Source of the DNA: Mariannaea sp. PMI_226
Taxonomy: Eukaryota; Ascomycota; Sordariomycetes; Hypocreales; Nectriaceae
Assembly (NCBI GenBank): GCA_024336345.1
Contig: JANFOG010000014.1
Span: 496,001 to 560,000 of the forward strand
Length of the DNA stretch: 64,000 nucleotides
Reading direction: 5' to 3'
A program made the position numbers and the translations under genes. Each line of letters opens with the position of its first letter. Within the stretch, counting starts at the first letter, position 1. The notes under the pieces are model-generated. The model did not search any database. It worked only from the letters and a program-made list of their open reading frames with translations, and had not been told where the DNA came from. This document shows, piece after piece, positions 1-12,700 of this stretch.

Positions 1-3000
1 GCGTGGACTTTCGACCCAGCATCCTGGTCGCACGCAAAGGCACCTATTCAAACCCTCGATGGCCGAACGCACAACCAGGTATCACCATAACAGTGTGCTT
101 GAATTCAAAATTCTGAAGTAGAGGAACACGGGCAGGAAAAGCCACAGTTGTGTGGTAGGCAAGGTATCAGATCTGTGATACGCGAGGTGCGTGCCACCGG
201 ACGTGCACGATCTCAAGTCAGCAGCCTTCTCATGGCTAGTCGTTGCTCGCTTGTCCTACCGACCCATGACACCTTTTTTTTTTAATGGCGACTTATGGCA
301 GTTGTAAAACCACCTTCGTGTGCGAATCACTCATATGCTAATAGGCTATTAGACCAATTGTAGAGGCATAAGTCTGTGCTCCGTCATTTGAGCCACATCG
401 ACATCAAAATACCTCAGAAACATCGAATGAAGAGATCGATATAGGGACGATTCGTCATATATCTACAATGATTCATGAAGGGTCATTATTGCGCAACGCA
501 ATGGTTAACCTCCCGTGGGAAAGAAAACTATTCTTAAAATCGCACCCGGGTGGCCAAGGGCAACAGACGGCTTGATCCGAAAGGTCTCAACTGTGGGCTG
601 CAGGAACCGCATACCATTCTGCCACCGTCGCATAGTGTTATCGTCCGAGTATTTTACCACAGTCGCTCTCAGTGCCGGAATTTAAAGGGCCAAAAATACC
701 ACTAAAGCGGCACACACATATTTTCACCAGCAGCCAGATGACCCCACTCTCCAATTCCCCTGTGTCCAGAATTCTTTGCACTTCTTACGCAGGACATATG
801 GATCCACGGTTGGGTAAGACTCTCATGGCACATATCTAGGGCTTAGCGTCCCAAGGTCTTGTTGCCCTGATATTTTGAGGAGCCCATCCCTCCTTTCGAG
901 ACTCAGGGCTCAAAGGGGTGTTGAAACAAGAGAATGAACCCACGTCCTCTCAAATCAATTTCACCTGAAAGCTCTCTTAGCACCCAACCCGTAGTGGTGC
1001 CGTGTTCGGCAAACCTCAATTCACTGAATCATCGCCCATGAACGAGACACCCACGTGTTGTGCGTCATGGTCTTCACACTCATGCATCAGAACCGCCCTT
1101 CGGGGCGAAAGCCTTCAACGTCTTTGTCCCTTTGTCCCAAGCTGATACAAAGCTTTCTATTTGCGAAAATAAATATTCCAGGGACAGACTAGAGACAAAA
1201 CTGAACCCGCACAATAGGGTGCTGTCCCGCATGGTCAAGAATATGTCCGTGTTACTGGTCAGCGGACCACTGCATGGGAAAAGGTATTGCAACGAGGTAA
1301 AAGGTGCGCAACGACCAATGTTGTACGACAATCATCAAGCGAGATTATTGGAGACGGATCGCCCGGACATGCGTGGTTCGCAAGGGCGTCACTGGTGTAG
1401 AGCAGGTTCGGACGGCAGACATGCACGACCTCAGAGCCACTCAAGCTGGAGCCGTGGTCACAGGAAGAAGGCGGATTCCGATTTTAGGCGAACCGACGGT
1501 AAAGCGTCCTACAGATTGTATGAAATACGGGATATTTCGGCGGTGGAAACTTCAACTTTTTCTCGTCTGACGGGATTCATCGAGAATTTAAGGTGGTCGA
1601 GCGTGACTTGAGTGGTGAGCTTCACCCTGGTTAACCATATCAACCAGTCACACCAGCTCGACATAGGCTCCTTCACAAAGCCACTGTTTTTTTTCTATAG
1701 TCCTTCCTGGCAGCCACGATTTCTCCAAACAACAATATACACACACACAGAAAAACACACGATTAAATAGAAGTATGCAGTATTATACCCCTGGAAAATA
1801 AGAGTGCACCTAAAGTGCTTGGCTCTATCAGTCGTTTACTCGGGTTATCTAGAATCAGCCATACCCTATGGTCAGACCTGGGTTACATGACAGAACTAAC
1901 CATTTATTCAACATATGAGGGTCCCAGGGCTGTTTAGAATGAACCTATAAACAACAGAGGATTCTCATAATATCGAGTTTGCACAGTTCAGAAACGAAAA
2001 TATAGAACTGGCTTGCCATGGCATAATTCTCGTTCGACATGCCATCAATCGCAAGCCTAATAACAGGGCCACAGGGCTTGACCATGTCGCCTCTAACCGA
2101 GCCGGCACTGGCCTGGGCGCTGCAGGCATAGGCGATCCGCTCAAAAAACAACCGCAGTGTCGGGACAAACCTTGCTGGAGCCTACCCTGGCCCCTTGCGC
2201 AGATCGCTGGCCGAACCCACCCCCCCTTCCCCCTCCAGATTATGAGTATGTTTCCTGCTCCCCGATCTCCAGTCATTCAATTCAGACAGGTGAAGAGCCT
2301 GCCCACAGATATGCAAAACAGGCGAGAGATGCGATACGATAACCATGCTCCATGCGTTGACTCTTCAGATTCGACAGCCCCTCAGGAGCCGAGGTGGCGT
2401 GGTTGCAAAGGCTTTGTTCAACCGTACGCACACTTGTATCCCGCACGCACCCTAGCAACAAGACGTAATTCAGCTCCGTAAACGGGACACTTCCACGAGC
2501 CCAGAGGCCACACGCGGCGGCCACATCGAGCCGTGTTGCTTGCTCAATCGGGTGGCAGGGGCATATGGCAAGGGTTATAATGAAGTCACCCTGAACTCCC
2601 ATACGGCGGGCTATAGATAGGATGGGTACACGCCTTGGACAAAACCTTCCCTGACAGTACCTTATCCGCAACAGAACCGCAACCCAGTCATGGAACAAAG
2701 GTTCAGGAAGGGACAGGGATCAAAGCATCACATCGCCCATCAAACCTTCCAGGTGATGGATTTTATAAGACGAATTGAATTCCCCTGCACTAAGAGTATT
2801 TCTCATCCCCTTCAACAATCATCGGGCTCTTCAAGTTTGGAATTCCCTGCTCTTTGTGACGAGGCGGCAGTTATCATCGCTCCTCCAAGTGGTAGTCAGC
2901 TCCACACTATCACGCTTCAATATTTGAACAACTGCTGTCACGACACGGAAAGTATCGACCACTGGTTTGCCCCTCCAATTCTCAAAGTGGGTACTTGCAC

Positions 3001-4350
3001 CCAGTTTATAGAAGCATCCGAGAAAGTTGGAATGGTGAGACATTGAACGATAGCTCACATGTGAGATCACTTACAATCATTGCTTACAATCATTATACCA
3101 GAGACGCAACACACCGCCAACAGAAGTTGATGATAACAACTAGGAGAGACGGCAAAAGATCGATCCCACGACACGTTGGTATGAATGTGAGAACCTGTTG
3201 CTTCTGTCTATTCCTCTTCATCCCCTTTCCGATTTTTTTTTTTGAAGTTTTTTTTCCCTCAATGTTTCTACTTGTCATCATCAATGCTTCATCTCCATGT
3301 CCCACTACGTCGAGCTGAATACTTCCACATCAAAACCGGGATCATTGCTGCCTTGCCCCAATTTCCTCTAGATGGTACTGTGTGTCCTATCTCATTCTTG
3401 GCTCTCCTCTCCCCGTAGGATCGCCTCGTTGACTGATTGGATGGTGACTCTCACTCAAATCATTGTCAGTCAAGCGATTGCGGTGCTGACTGGCAAAACT
3501 ATACTCTTAACACCAGGGGGGGAAGCTGTAATGTCGGGAAATACTTTCATGATTATCAGTGTGCACGTCAGGCCTTTAGTCGAGGCCGGCCTAGTCTATG
3601 CGATCGATGCGATCACGCCAATGCCACATCGTCGAAAGATTTGCCCGGTTTTTAAGTTAGTCTCCAGTCTTTTTGTTTTATTTTTTGCTCGACTTGCTTC
3701 TCATCATTTTCTTTATCCCCCCATATGTCTTGACATTTCCTCGAGTGAGACTGAATTGCAGGCAAGGTGAAGGAGAGTAAACAGCATGACTAGCTGAGCA
3801 GAGGCCCGGCGTATGAGGATGGAAGAACCGATCCGACGTTTGCTGTCGCAACACGGGAGAACGGGTCTCAGACTAGCCCCCAATTGCCCGAAATGTTGCA
3901 TGCATATGGCTTAGGAAAAGCAATGAGTGGCTAATTGGAATGAGATTGACAGATTTGACTCAGAGTCCCTAGAAGCCGATCACCGATCATCCGTTCCCTG
4001 CCCTGGCTGCTACTCTACCGTCTTGGTATTACCTGGATCGACGGATTTCTACTTTCAGACGTGATCCCTGTTGGGCCTCTGCGGAAACCCGGCTCTCCGA
4101 GACGAAGGGCAAATCTGTTCGAGCTGCCAGGCATCAGACGCGTCCATCTGCACACCCTTATACGAAGTAGTGGCGCGTCCCATTGCTGGTGGTGGTGGTC
4201 AAGAAAGTTGGAGGTGAAGCTGAGCCTGGCATTTCGACGTGGTCTGGTGATTACTGACTTGGTGCACAATAACAGCGATCGTCGGAACTTTGACACAGGA
4301 GGCTAGCTGAGCCGATCTGTCACCTGGAGCCCCGGTTGTAATTTCTCCCG
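1..4350. other. Stretch without a supportable gene
   Basis: I read both strands and found no ORF with recognisable domains, consistent splice sites or codon use like the genes further on. Short open frames occur (the longest about 180 codons near 1060-1611) but begin at non-ATG codons and resemble no protein I know. The region contains T-runs, for example near 274-283 and 3233-3242. It is probably intergenic sequence between a gene left of the window and the regulatory region of the Medusa-type gene. Confidence 0.6.
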
Positions 4351-7007
4351 ACGGTGACCTACAGTAGAGTCTGGAAACGGCTTGGGGACAGTCATTTTAC
4401 CACGGGTACAGTTCCATCTTCCCTTGCGTTTAGCACACTAGGATTGGATTTTCGTTTCTTGTTTCGAGTGGCCAACTTTAACCCCTTTCCTCCACGATGC
4501 TACGTACTCCAATGCCAAACGGTGTGGATGGAGCTTGAATACGGCAGGGCACACGTACCGTGGCGACAAGCTCTGATACTAGTGCTGGGCACGGGAGGAC
4601 GGAAGACGGGACGGGGGGATCCCGGTTGGAACCGCTCACTGGTGACTGGTCTAACATGTCCTCTCCGACCCCTCTTCGGCCGTATTAGGCGCTCTGGGTT
4701 CCACTGCGCTTGTTATCCCAGCCATTCCGTCCAAGAGTCCCTCAACGCTTTGAACGCTCTGGGCCCAGCTGATCTTGTCCTGCGCCGTTCTCCATGGGCC
4801 TGTTGGCCTCTGCCGGCACCAATACGCAGCACCAACTGCCCCCCGACCTTTTGTATGTCACAACCACCAATCAAAGCTAACTAGATACAGACACACCCCC
4901 TCCACCTCCCCGATCGACCTACATACGCACTACCTACATACTGCATTTGCCCAGGTACGTCAAGAAACGATTCTTATTTTTTATATTTTTTTTTGTTTCT
5001 TCTTTCCTCCCCCTCTCTCGGTGTTATTTTTGCTCTCACTTAGCTGAGTTAGCTTATCCATACGATGTGACTCCTGTGGTCGTGGCGTCTGTTCTCTGCA
5101 CGCCCCATTTCATCCAGTCTGTTTGGCCAACATGCGTGGTTCCTTGTCTATCTGGCTCTCACCACATAACCTTCCACAGAGCTTCAGACAAACTGAAAGA
5201 AGGTGTGTATGGAACCTGTGTGTCTTGAAAACACCAACCTCCAAGTGGGAAACTCTGGAGCCCCCAAGTGCCCTGATTCCCATCCAGAGTCCTGCCAAGT
5301 CAATACGTACGTACCTGGTGAACCTGTTATGAGACCAGCAGACCACTACCGAGACGAATGGGTCTCTATTCTCCCCATCAGTCACAAGTTGACCTTCTCC
5401 ATGCCCCTCCCAAATGCTTCTTCTAGCTACTGGATGCTTGGCACCTGCCACCTAGCTTCCATGGCCTCTGAGACAGACCAAACTTTGGCATCTCAACGGC
5501 CAAGTCGGTCGCCATCACCCATGTACCCCCCAATACGGTACATGGTACTCACTCCCCTCTTTCAGTTGACCAAATCAAGCGCTGCCTCTACCGCTTTGGC
5601 TAATGGCCGATACCATCATTGCCGGGACGGCTTTCCTCCTTGTCTACCGGCTTTGACCTGGTCAGTGTGTGTGGGTTTGGTGGGCAAGGATCCCACCAAC
5701 AGCATCATTGTCCAAAAGCAAGTCAACGGAGGTTTTTTTTTCTCGTCCCTCCTTCTCCTTGACGTGCCATGGACTCCATCTCTCACTTTCGAACCACACT
5801 CTTCCCACTGTACCTATTCCTGTCCCAGGGAGGATTGGATTTCTCAAGCTAACTCCACACGTCCTGGTCGCCCGTTCATTTTGCCCATCTTGTTTGTCCT
5901 CCATTCCCCTCCACCTTCATCTGAATCACCACTATCGCCGCCTCTATGCAGGGCAGAACTTCGTGCATACACCATACACCAGCCCAACCCCAAAAAGAAA
6001 TGCCCCCCTGATGTCTCTCATCCCTCATTTGGATGAGACGCAATCATCATCCATCCTTCCCGAGCGAAGCCCTTCAACTTCCCCAAATCTTTCAAGATTG
6101 AACTGACCTCATTACCCGCCCCAAAACAACTTGTAACCCAAACTCCGCTTTGTCTCTGTCCGTCTTTCCCACCCCAGCGCACGAGCGTAGAGAAACGCGT
6201 ATTTGGCGTTGAACTCTGATTACATTTGGAGACGCATGTTCACTTTGGGCGTTTGACAGATGGGCACCGACTGACCATCATTTCCCGCGAATAGGTTCAA
6301 GCTTGGGGTTCCTGCATACGAATTCTCGGATAGCAGTATTAGCAAAATTATCTTGTCCACCTAGCTTCATCTCACTTGCGATGATCTGACAACTGGATCT
6401 GGCAAAGCTTGTACGTTCTTGGCTGATCGCCTATCCCTCGCTCGCAGTTGATACTCAGGCGGTGATGGGAACGAGTTCATAGAAAAAGTTCCTGCAGTTT
6501 TGATAGCAACGCTGCCACATGGCTGAGGACTCTCTGTAGTATCGGTATCAATGGCGCTGACTGATTACTAGAGAGCCTGACGTCTGCACTGCACAGTCTT
6601 CTTCAGCACACAATCCTAGACGTCCCCATTCGCAACCCTCTTGGCAGAACTTGACCGCCCATCGTAACGACGTCCGTGATTCCTGCGCAGCAAAAGTTCG
6701 ACCAATGAGACCGCAAATGCCCCGACATCTCTGAACTGAACTCGTCGCGTCAAGGTGTCCGCTACCCCAGTTTAAGCAGACCGGCCTTGAAAGGGCAACC
6801 TATCTCTCCCTTCTTGGAATGCGAGTGTCTTTGGGCTGGATCGGAACCACCGTGCGCCCCTCTCAACGTCTCACCTTTCGCCAGTAAGAAGTCCGCTGTT
6901 CTCGCGATTGTTTCACAACGCCACCTCCAAAGGTGCGGAAGCAATCTCAAGGGAGAGACGGATAGAAAGAGCCCAGCATAGCAGAGAATCAGCCAACACC
7001 TTAGTGC
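4351..7007 (+). other. Pyrimidine-rich upstream region, probable promoter and leader of the Medusa-type gene
   Basis: The plus strand is rich in C and T from about 4400 to the start codon at 7223, with many CCTCC, CCCCTC and CTTTC tracts, as is usual in front of highly regulated genes of filamentous fungi. Several frames are open for long distances at the same time (for example 5203-6036 and 5669-6106), as expected of stop-poor pyrimidine-rich DNA and not of a real gene. An ACGCGT hexamer lies at 6195-6200. Whether the transcript really starts this far upstream cannot be told from sequence; long leaders are an expectation for developmental regulators of this type. Confidence 0.45.
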
Positions 7008-7866
7008 ATGCGCTTTCCACTATCAAATCTCCGAGAACGAAGCTCTCAAACAAAGGGATCTGCTGTGGCCGAGGGACCCTCGCTGACCGAGACCTCGTCG
7101 AGACCTGGCTTTAAGTGTGACCCGCGACCACTCTGTGTCCAAGACAATTGGTTTGCATTCTTCACCTCCTCTCCCAAAAACAACCACATTTCCCACCAAG
7201 TCCCCCCTTCACAACAGATTGAATGTCTGCTGCCAAGTTCCAGTGTCCTCCCTACAAGCTGTTCGAGGTGAGTCTCCAACTTAGACTTTGTTCCAGCACT
7301 TCCCGTGTCAAGACCAAAAGTCCTGTCCGTCCTTTTTCTTCCCTACGAGACTCGTGTGTGTGTATGCGTGTGTGTGTGCACCTACGTGGGCTCACCTTCT
7401 TTTTTTGTTTCCCATATCACGACAGTCTGTTTCCCCCCTTGGGGTTTCGTTCCTGCCAGTGTTTTGTGCATTTCGAGACATCTCCAAGACTGACACCATT
7501 CGACCCTCATAGCCTGACTACCATCCCCAGAAGCCAATCATTGTTGGCGTGGACGACAGACTCGAGTCGCCCGACACGCTCACGCTTCGTTACGAAGAAG
7601 CTGCTCGAGCAGCAAACGGGGGAGACCCACGAGGGGACTCCCCTCCTAGACTATTGGAAATGGCCACTTACGGCAAGGCACCGCTGCCCTCCATGCCTGG
7701 TGAGTAATGATGGAACTTGGGAGTGATGGAATAAAACAACTGACGACGGTCTGCACAGGAGCAGGGCCAGCTTACGACACGACACGATACCAAGATGCTT
7801 CCTATGACCAGTACCCGACACAGGGCTTCGCAGCACAGCAACAAACGGAGAGATTCGCTCAGTTGA
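7008..7866 (+). other. Upstream ORF overlapping the Medusa start in another frame
   Basis: An ATG at 7008 opens a frame that passes the Medusa ATG at 7223 in a different phase. In unspliced RNA it stops at 7269-7271, inside the first donor site. After removal of the two Medusa introns (7268-7530 and 7700-7758) that stop is lost and the frame stays open to a TGA at 7864-7866, about 178 codons in total. The product resembles nothing I know. It may be a regulatory upstream ORF that limits translation of the main protein, or chance. A transcription start between 7008 and 7223 would remove it altogether. Confidence 0.35.
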
Positions 7867-9713
7867 ACCAGCAATCATTCGCTTCGAACAATGCCACAGT
7901 CCCGCAGTTTATTTCCACGGGGCCGACTGTCCTGTCTTTCCAGCCGCAATCAGGCGGAATTGGGACAAAGGTCTACGTCAAGGTTTCCTCTCAGTATGAC
8001 CTCTTCGCGTTGTCATCACCCATGCCCTATTTTTCGTTGGTGTTCGGGTCTCAGAAGTGCCCAGCAGAGGTGACCAGAGACATGCAAGATAGCTCTGGAT
8101 TTACCTATACGTCCAGCGCAGATGCTCCTCAGTTTTTGGTCACGGGCTGCACTGGAAACAGCGTGCCTGTGTCATTGCTTCTTGAAGGACCATCTGGAGA
8201 AGAAATTTCACGGACCGGTGTAGGCAACTTCCAGTACCTTGAAGGGTCTGGGGATGATATCACGAGGGCAACCAAATTGCCCAAGCAGGAGGACGGGGCA
8301 CCTGTCACTGGGGCGGATCAGCCGAGCGCCTCACCTAAAATTGACACTCAACTGCCGTCGGAGGCTCCTACAAATAGTTATGAATATCCAGCACCGCAGC
8401 AGAGCCAATATGCCAACCAATTTCAGCAAGGAAATAACGAGATGCTGAGCACATACAGAACGAGTAACTTCAACGATCCGCATTATCGCCGCCCGGCGCC
8501 AGCATGGAGCGGATATCCGGCTACGCTTCCAAGCACGGGGAGAAGTCCTGCGAGCTTAGAATCATCTATTCCAGGACGCCCAACTTTGACACCACTGCCG
8601 ATGCCTTCTTCCGGGCCAAACAACACCCCGCAGCTTATTAGAACGAGCACCCTCAATAATGCCAGCGGCGGAAACTATCATCCTGTCAATCTCTACTCAA
8701 ATAAGGCTGTTCTAAAGATTCAGGGCAAATTGGATTCCATGGCAGAAAACTGGACACAAGAAGAGTGGGATAATCGTCGTCGTATTGTCCGCTTCCAAAA
8801 GTCTCAGCGCGGCTCAACCTTGACTGCGAGCTTTCACCCTGTCGCCGTGAATGAGAGGCCGCCAAACAGCATTTGCATATCTTGCATCTGGTGGGCCGAG
8901 AAGTCTGAATGCTTCGTCACGTCGGTTGATACGATTCACCTCTTGGAGCAGCTTGTTGCTGCGCCCAACAGATTCAGCGTGGAGGAGAAGAACAGGATTC
9001 GCCGTAACTTGGAGGGATTTCATCCCATGACTGTCTCCAAGGCTAAGCCAGATAGTGAGGAATTTTTCAAGATTATCATGGCGTTTCCCAACCCCAAACC
9101 CCGCAATATCGAGAAGGACGTTAAGGTTTTCCCCTGGAAGATTCTCGAGCCGGCTCTCAAGAAGATTATTGGCAAATACAGCGCCAGTCCCAGCAGTACA
9201 CTGCCTCCGGCCAACATGATTACACCGGCGAATGCTCCATACGCGCCGCTGCCCACTCCTCCCGGCCAGGGCGTGAGCTCGGCTCAAAATGATAGCCATT
9301 CTCAATACGCTCTTCCTCAGCACCACGATTCGATCCCTTCCCCTCGTTCGCTCTCAGGATCCCAACCTAGCTGGACTCCCTATCCAACAGCCGCCCCGGG
9401 CTACCCCTCCGCATCACGCACTCTGAGCCCGAACCTCAGGAACCCTAGCCCGTCGCAGACTCAGCCGCCACTTCGCATTAACACGACGCCTCTTCCTTCA
9501 GTGAGCACGTACGATACGCGGGCTGCTACCGCAGGACCGTACGGGTCGGCAGGGCTACACACGCCCCTAACCCACCAAACTACCGCGACGCCCCCACGAT
9601 GGGAGGCCGCACCTGCGACTTACCCTGAGAGTTATCCCAGTTTAACGTCGCAGTCCGGTCATCACATATATAACACTGGTCCATACGGTGAGAGTGGAGG
9701 TTCCAGACCATGA
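7223..9713 (+). CDS. medA: Medusa-type developmental transcriptional regulator (MedA/Acr1/Ren1 family)
   Basis: Three exons are predicted: 7223-7267, 7531-7699 and 7759-9713, giving about 722 residues. The splice phases join exactly (phase 0, then a GGA codon split 1+2). The N-terminal part carries the family hallmark FISTGPTVLSFQPQSG from about residue 120, followed by an immunoglobulin/IPT-like stretch with KVYVKVSSQYDLF. A long Pro/Ser/Gln-rich linker follows. The second conserved block, about residues 387-547, runs from AVLKIQGKLDSM through the tryptophan pair of CIWWAEKSEC to IIGKYSA. The tail is again Pro/Ser-rich and probably disordered. Known members (Aspergillus MedA, Magnaporthe Acr1, Fusarium Ren1) control conidiophore and conidium development and act in the nucleus. 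I chose the ATG at 7223 because it gives clean splice phases; an earlier start in the leader cannot be excluded. Confidence 0.9.
7354..7379. repeat. GT microsatellite in Medusa intron 1
   Basis: A broken GT/TG dinucleotide run, interrupted by ATGC, sits inside the first Medusa intron. It is a simple-sequence repeat with no visible coding role. Confidence 0.8.
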
Positions 9714-12700
9714 ATGATAACATCATGACGACCCCCCCTTCCCCCCCGCAGTTATTCCTTGGACGAATGACCAGTGATACACGATCTTTTCCCTCGTGTT
9801 CACAGCCTTGACTCACTTCTTCTGGGTGACTTATTGGGCAGCCTCGTGAACGCGGTGGTGGAGGGTCGCGGGGGTATGTCAGGTGTTGTGGCGCAAACCA
9901 ATCAGCGACGAAGTTGGGGCACCATCTATTTGACGTCGCAGCACCCACATCACCCAATTGACACGCATGAATGCATGGCCTATTGAATGATGGCGCCATC
10001 TTGGGTTCAGTGCATGGCTGCATCGTCTCCTGCGGGAGACGATGAGGCGTGATCTGTATGCGGGCGGTCCTCGACTGTCTCCGGGAATCTGACTGGGCCG
10101 CCTCAGGGAACCAAGGAAACAAATCTTGTATTCACGCCCATTGCATTCACCAAATGACGCCCTGTCGTCTCTATTTCCGACTTTCCCCCTTCCCTTACCC
10201 CGACAAGGGCCATCATCAGTCAATCTATCACAATCCCCGCCCACCCCACGAGCCATACACCGGAGCATTTCTTTATGCCGTCGAAGCTGAGGTATTGCCA
10301 GCAGGCATCCAGGGAATGTGCTCAACCAACCGAGCCATGGCGGATAGATCCGTCTTGTCGCAAGTTTGACACATCCCGGGAATCTTGCAGCAACCGATCC
10401 TAGGGTGGCGCACGCCTGCCGTCACATCGTCATATTTCGCGCATCCCTGTGGTATGCGCATTCCTTATGTCTTCTTCCTCACTTTATTTTTTTCCTAGTC
10501 ACTGTGGGAATAGGTTTCTCTTTGGTTGATTTGGTCATAGATCCTTTTATTTCTTTTTATCTATCTTTTTTTTCTTCTCCTTATTTCCCTCAACCAACAT
10601 TTTCTTACTGTTACTGTCGTTCCGGTTTATCGTCGATTCGCTCGCTGTTAGGGTGTGGTATATCATACATAGACGGGATTTGGCTGGTATGGGCGGGGTA
10701 CGAGATTAGAGAACATGAATTGGGTACTGCAGAGGTTGGGCTACGGGTATGAACGAGATGCTAGGAAGACAGACTCACGGTCTAGACGAGGCCTGCTTTT
10801 CTCTTTTCTCTGGGGTTTCTAGTCGTTTGGATTTGCTGTGGATGGATGAGCCTTTCTTTGTTGCTTTTGCTCCCTTTCCCATTTTTTCATCAATAGGCAT
10901 TATACCCTTTGTGTGCATTCTTATCAACTACTGCATTGAATGGTCTTACTCTCCGCTCCTTGGCGGAAGAGATATAGGGGATAACCCAGGCACGGTGGAT
11001 CAACGGAAAATGAGACAACACCAAAAAAGACGGAGGGGGACAGCTGGGCCTGCCCATACGCGAATAGGCGCGATGGAATGCAGACGCTCATGGATTAGCG
11101 GTAGCATGGTAATGGTAATATTCTGGATCATGCGAATGTCTTGGATGCCTGTGACAGCGAGGAACGGGGATGTGAGGTGATGGTATCACCGCATTCCAGA
11201 TAATGCGCCACAGAGGCGGTGGGTGAGACTGGATGCTTGTACACATGGCTACCGATGTCTCACAGCGGGATAACGAAAATGAATAGACTGTGGTCTGGGA
11301 CCTTTAAGATAGGTGTATGGCATGGGATAGTCGGCCCTTTTGCCAATGGCGTCGTTCTCACTTTAATAAAAAGCTTGGCCGTCATGACACCTATTGTTGG
11401 TGACAAGTCTGTTCTAATTTTATGATGGACGTGAGATATATCCGTGGAACCAGAAGTGGCGATGCTGTATCTATTATTATTACTGCTGTGTCCATCCCAT
11501 GTGGTGATGTACTGTCAGCAGGTTAGGATTTTCGAGAAGATATCTTATGAGCGTGACTTGGCTGATCACTCGACTGGTCACTTGACTGTTCACTCATAGT
11601 GTGGTCTGCAGCTTGTGGTCCCTGCAGTTGATTCCAACGGCTTCAATGGGCTAGTTGGTACAGGATGACCTGGATATGAGAAGTGGAACATCACCATAGA
11701 CGTATATACTTTGGAGGAGGATGCAAGTCCTCGAAAAGTTGTAAAAGGAGAAACCTGAGTGCTCTGTTTCAGTTGATGTTACTCAGAGTTGTGAAATCGT
11801 AAACTGGGCGATCATCTGTCAAGATGTGACAGTCGAGTGGAGTGAGCCTATACCTGTTGGAGCTTGGAGATCTTAATCAAGGACTGCCAATATCGTTTAT
11901 TTAATTACATAGTATGGTGGTCTTGAATCTCGATTTGCCCCTAAGAAAACGAAAACGAAAAAAAGCTAGGCCAAGGGTAAAGACATTAATTCAACCTCTA
12001 GCTGCTTGGTAGAGTCCAAGGTAAAACTGAATAAGTTAATACACAATATCAGGTTAGACAGTGGAATTTAGGGCTTTTCGTTCAACCTGAACTGCTTCAA
12101 GCGTGTTATGTTGGTATCATTGAGGGTGTTTTCTTGTGTCGAGCGGGCCATATTGCCGCGCGAATCGGCTGGTCATCTGCAGTCGTGAGCAACCATGTCA
12201 ATGTTAATTATGTTGGTGATGGCAGCCACGAGTTAAGCAGAGAGCATTGGATGAAAATATCTCGCAGATGAGTTTACTCTCGTTTGCCAATAGTAGCCCC
12301 AGGTCACCACAGCCCGTAGAGTATTTTAGATGTACCCAGTTACGGACATAACTTGGGAGATGTCCCAACAGACACAATTCACATAAACTACATTCTTAAG
12401 TTGTGACACAGGATAAAGTTACGTGTTGTACTCTCTCATATTCAGAATTGAAGAAAAGCCAGTCGTTACCAGTCTCCTGTTAGGTTGGGGGTTTTGTCAG
12501 ACCATCAACTCAATCAGGCATACCTTTTATTAATTGAGGTGCACTTCAACAGTTGAAATGAGGTTGCACTACATTACAAGCTCATTCATCTGTAGCGCGA
12601 AACTTTCAGTTAGGAAGATGCATATTGGAAGAGGCCAAGAGCCAAGAGACTTATGCTTGCCAAGACCAACTATTCACAAGGTGCAAGATGCTGTGTACAT

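Noticed and set aside
1060..1611. Open frame of 183 codons
   Set aside because: It starts at a GTG, its first ATG lies well inside, and the translation is of random appearance.
4354..4884. Open frame of 176 codons
   Set aside because: Same pyrimidine-rich region; non-ATG start, no features, overlapped by another open frame.
5203..6036. Open frame of 277 codons upstream of the Medusa gene
   Set aside because: It lies in pyrimidine-rich DNA with another long frame open beside it, begins at a non-ATG codon, and has no recognisable domain or codon pattern.
8814..9326. Minus-strand frame of 170 codons within the Medusa exon
   Set aside because: Antisense shadow of the conserved second domain of the Medusa-type protein.
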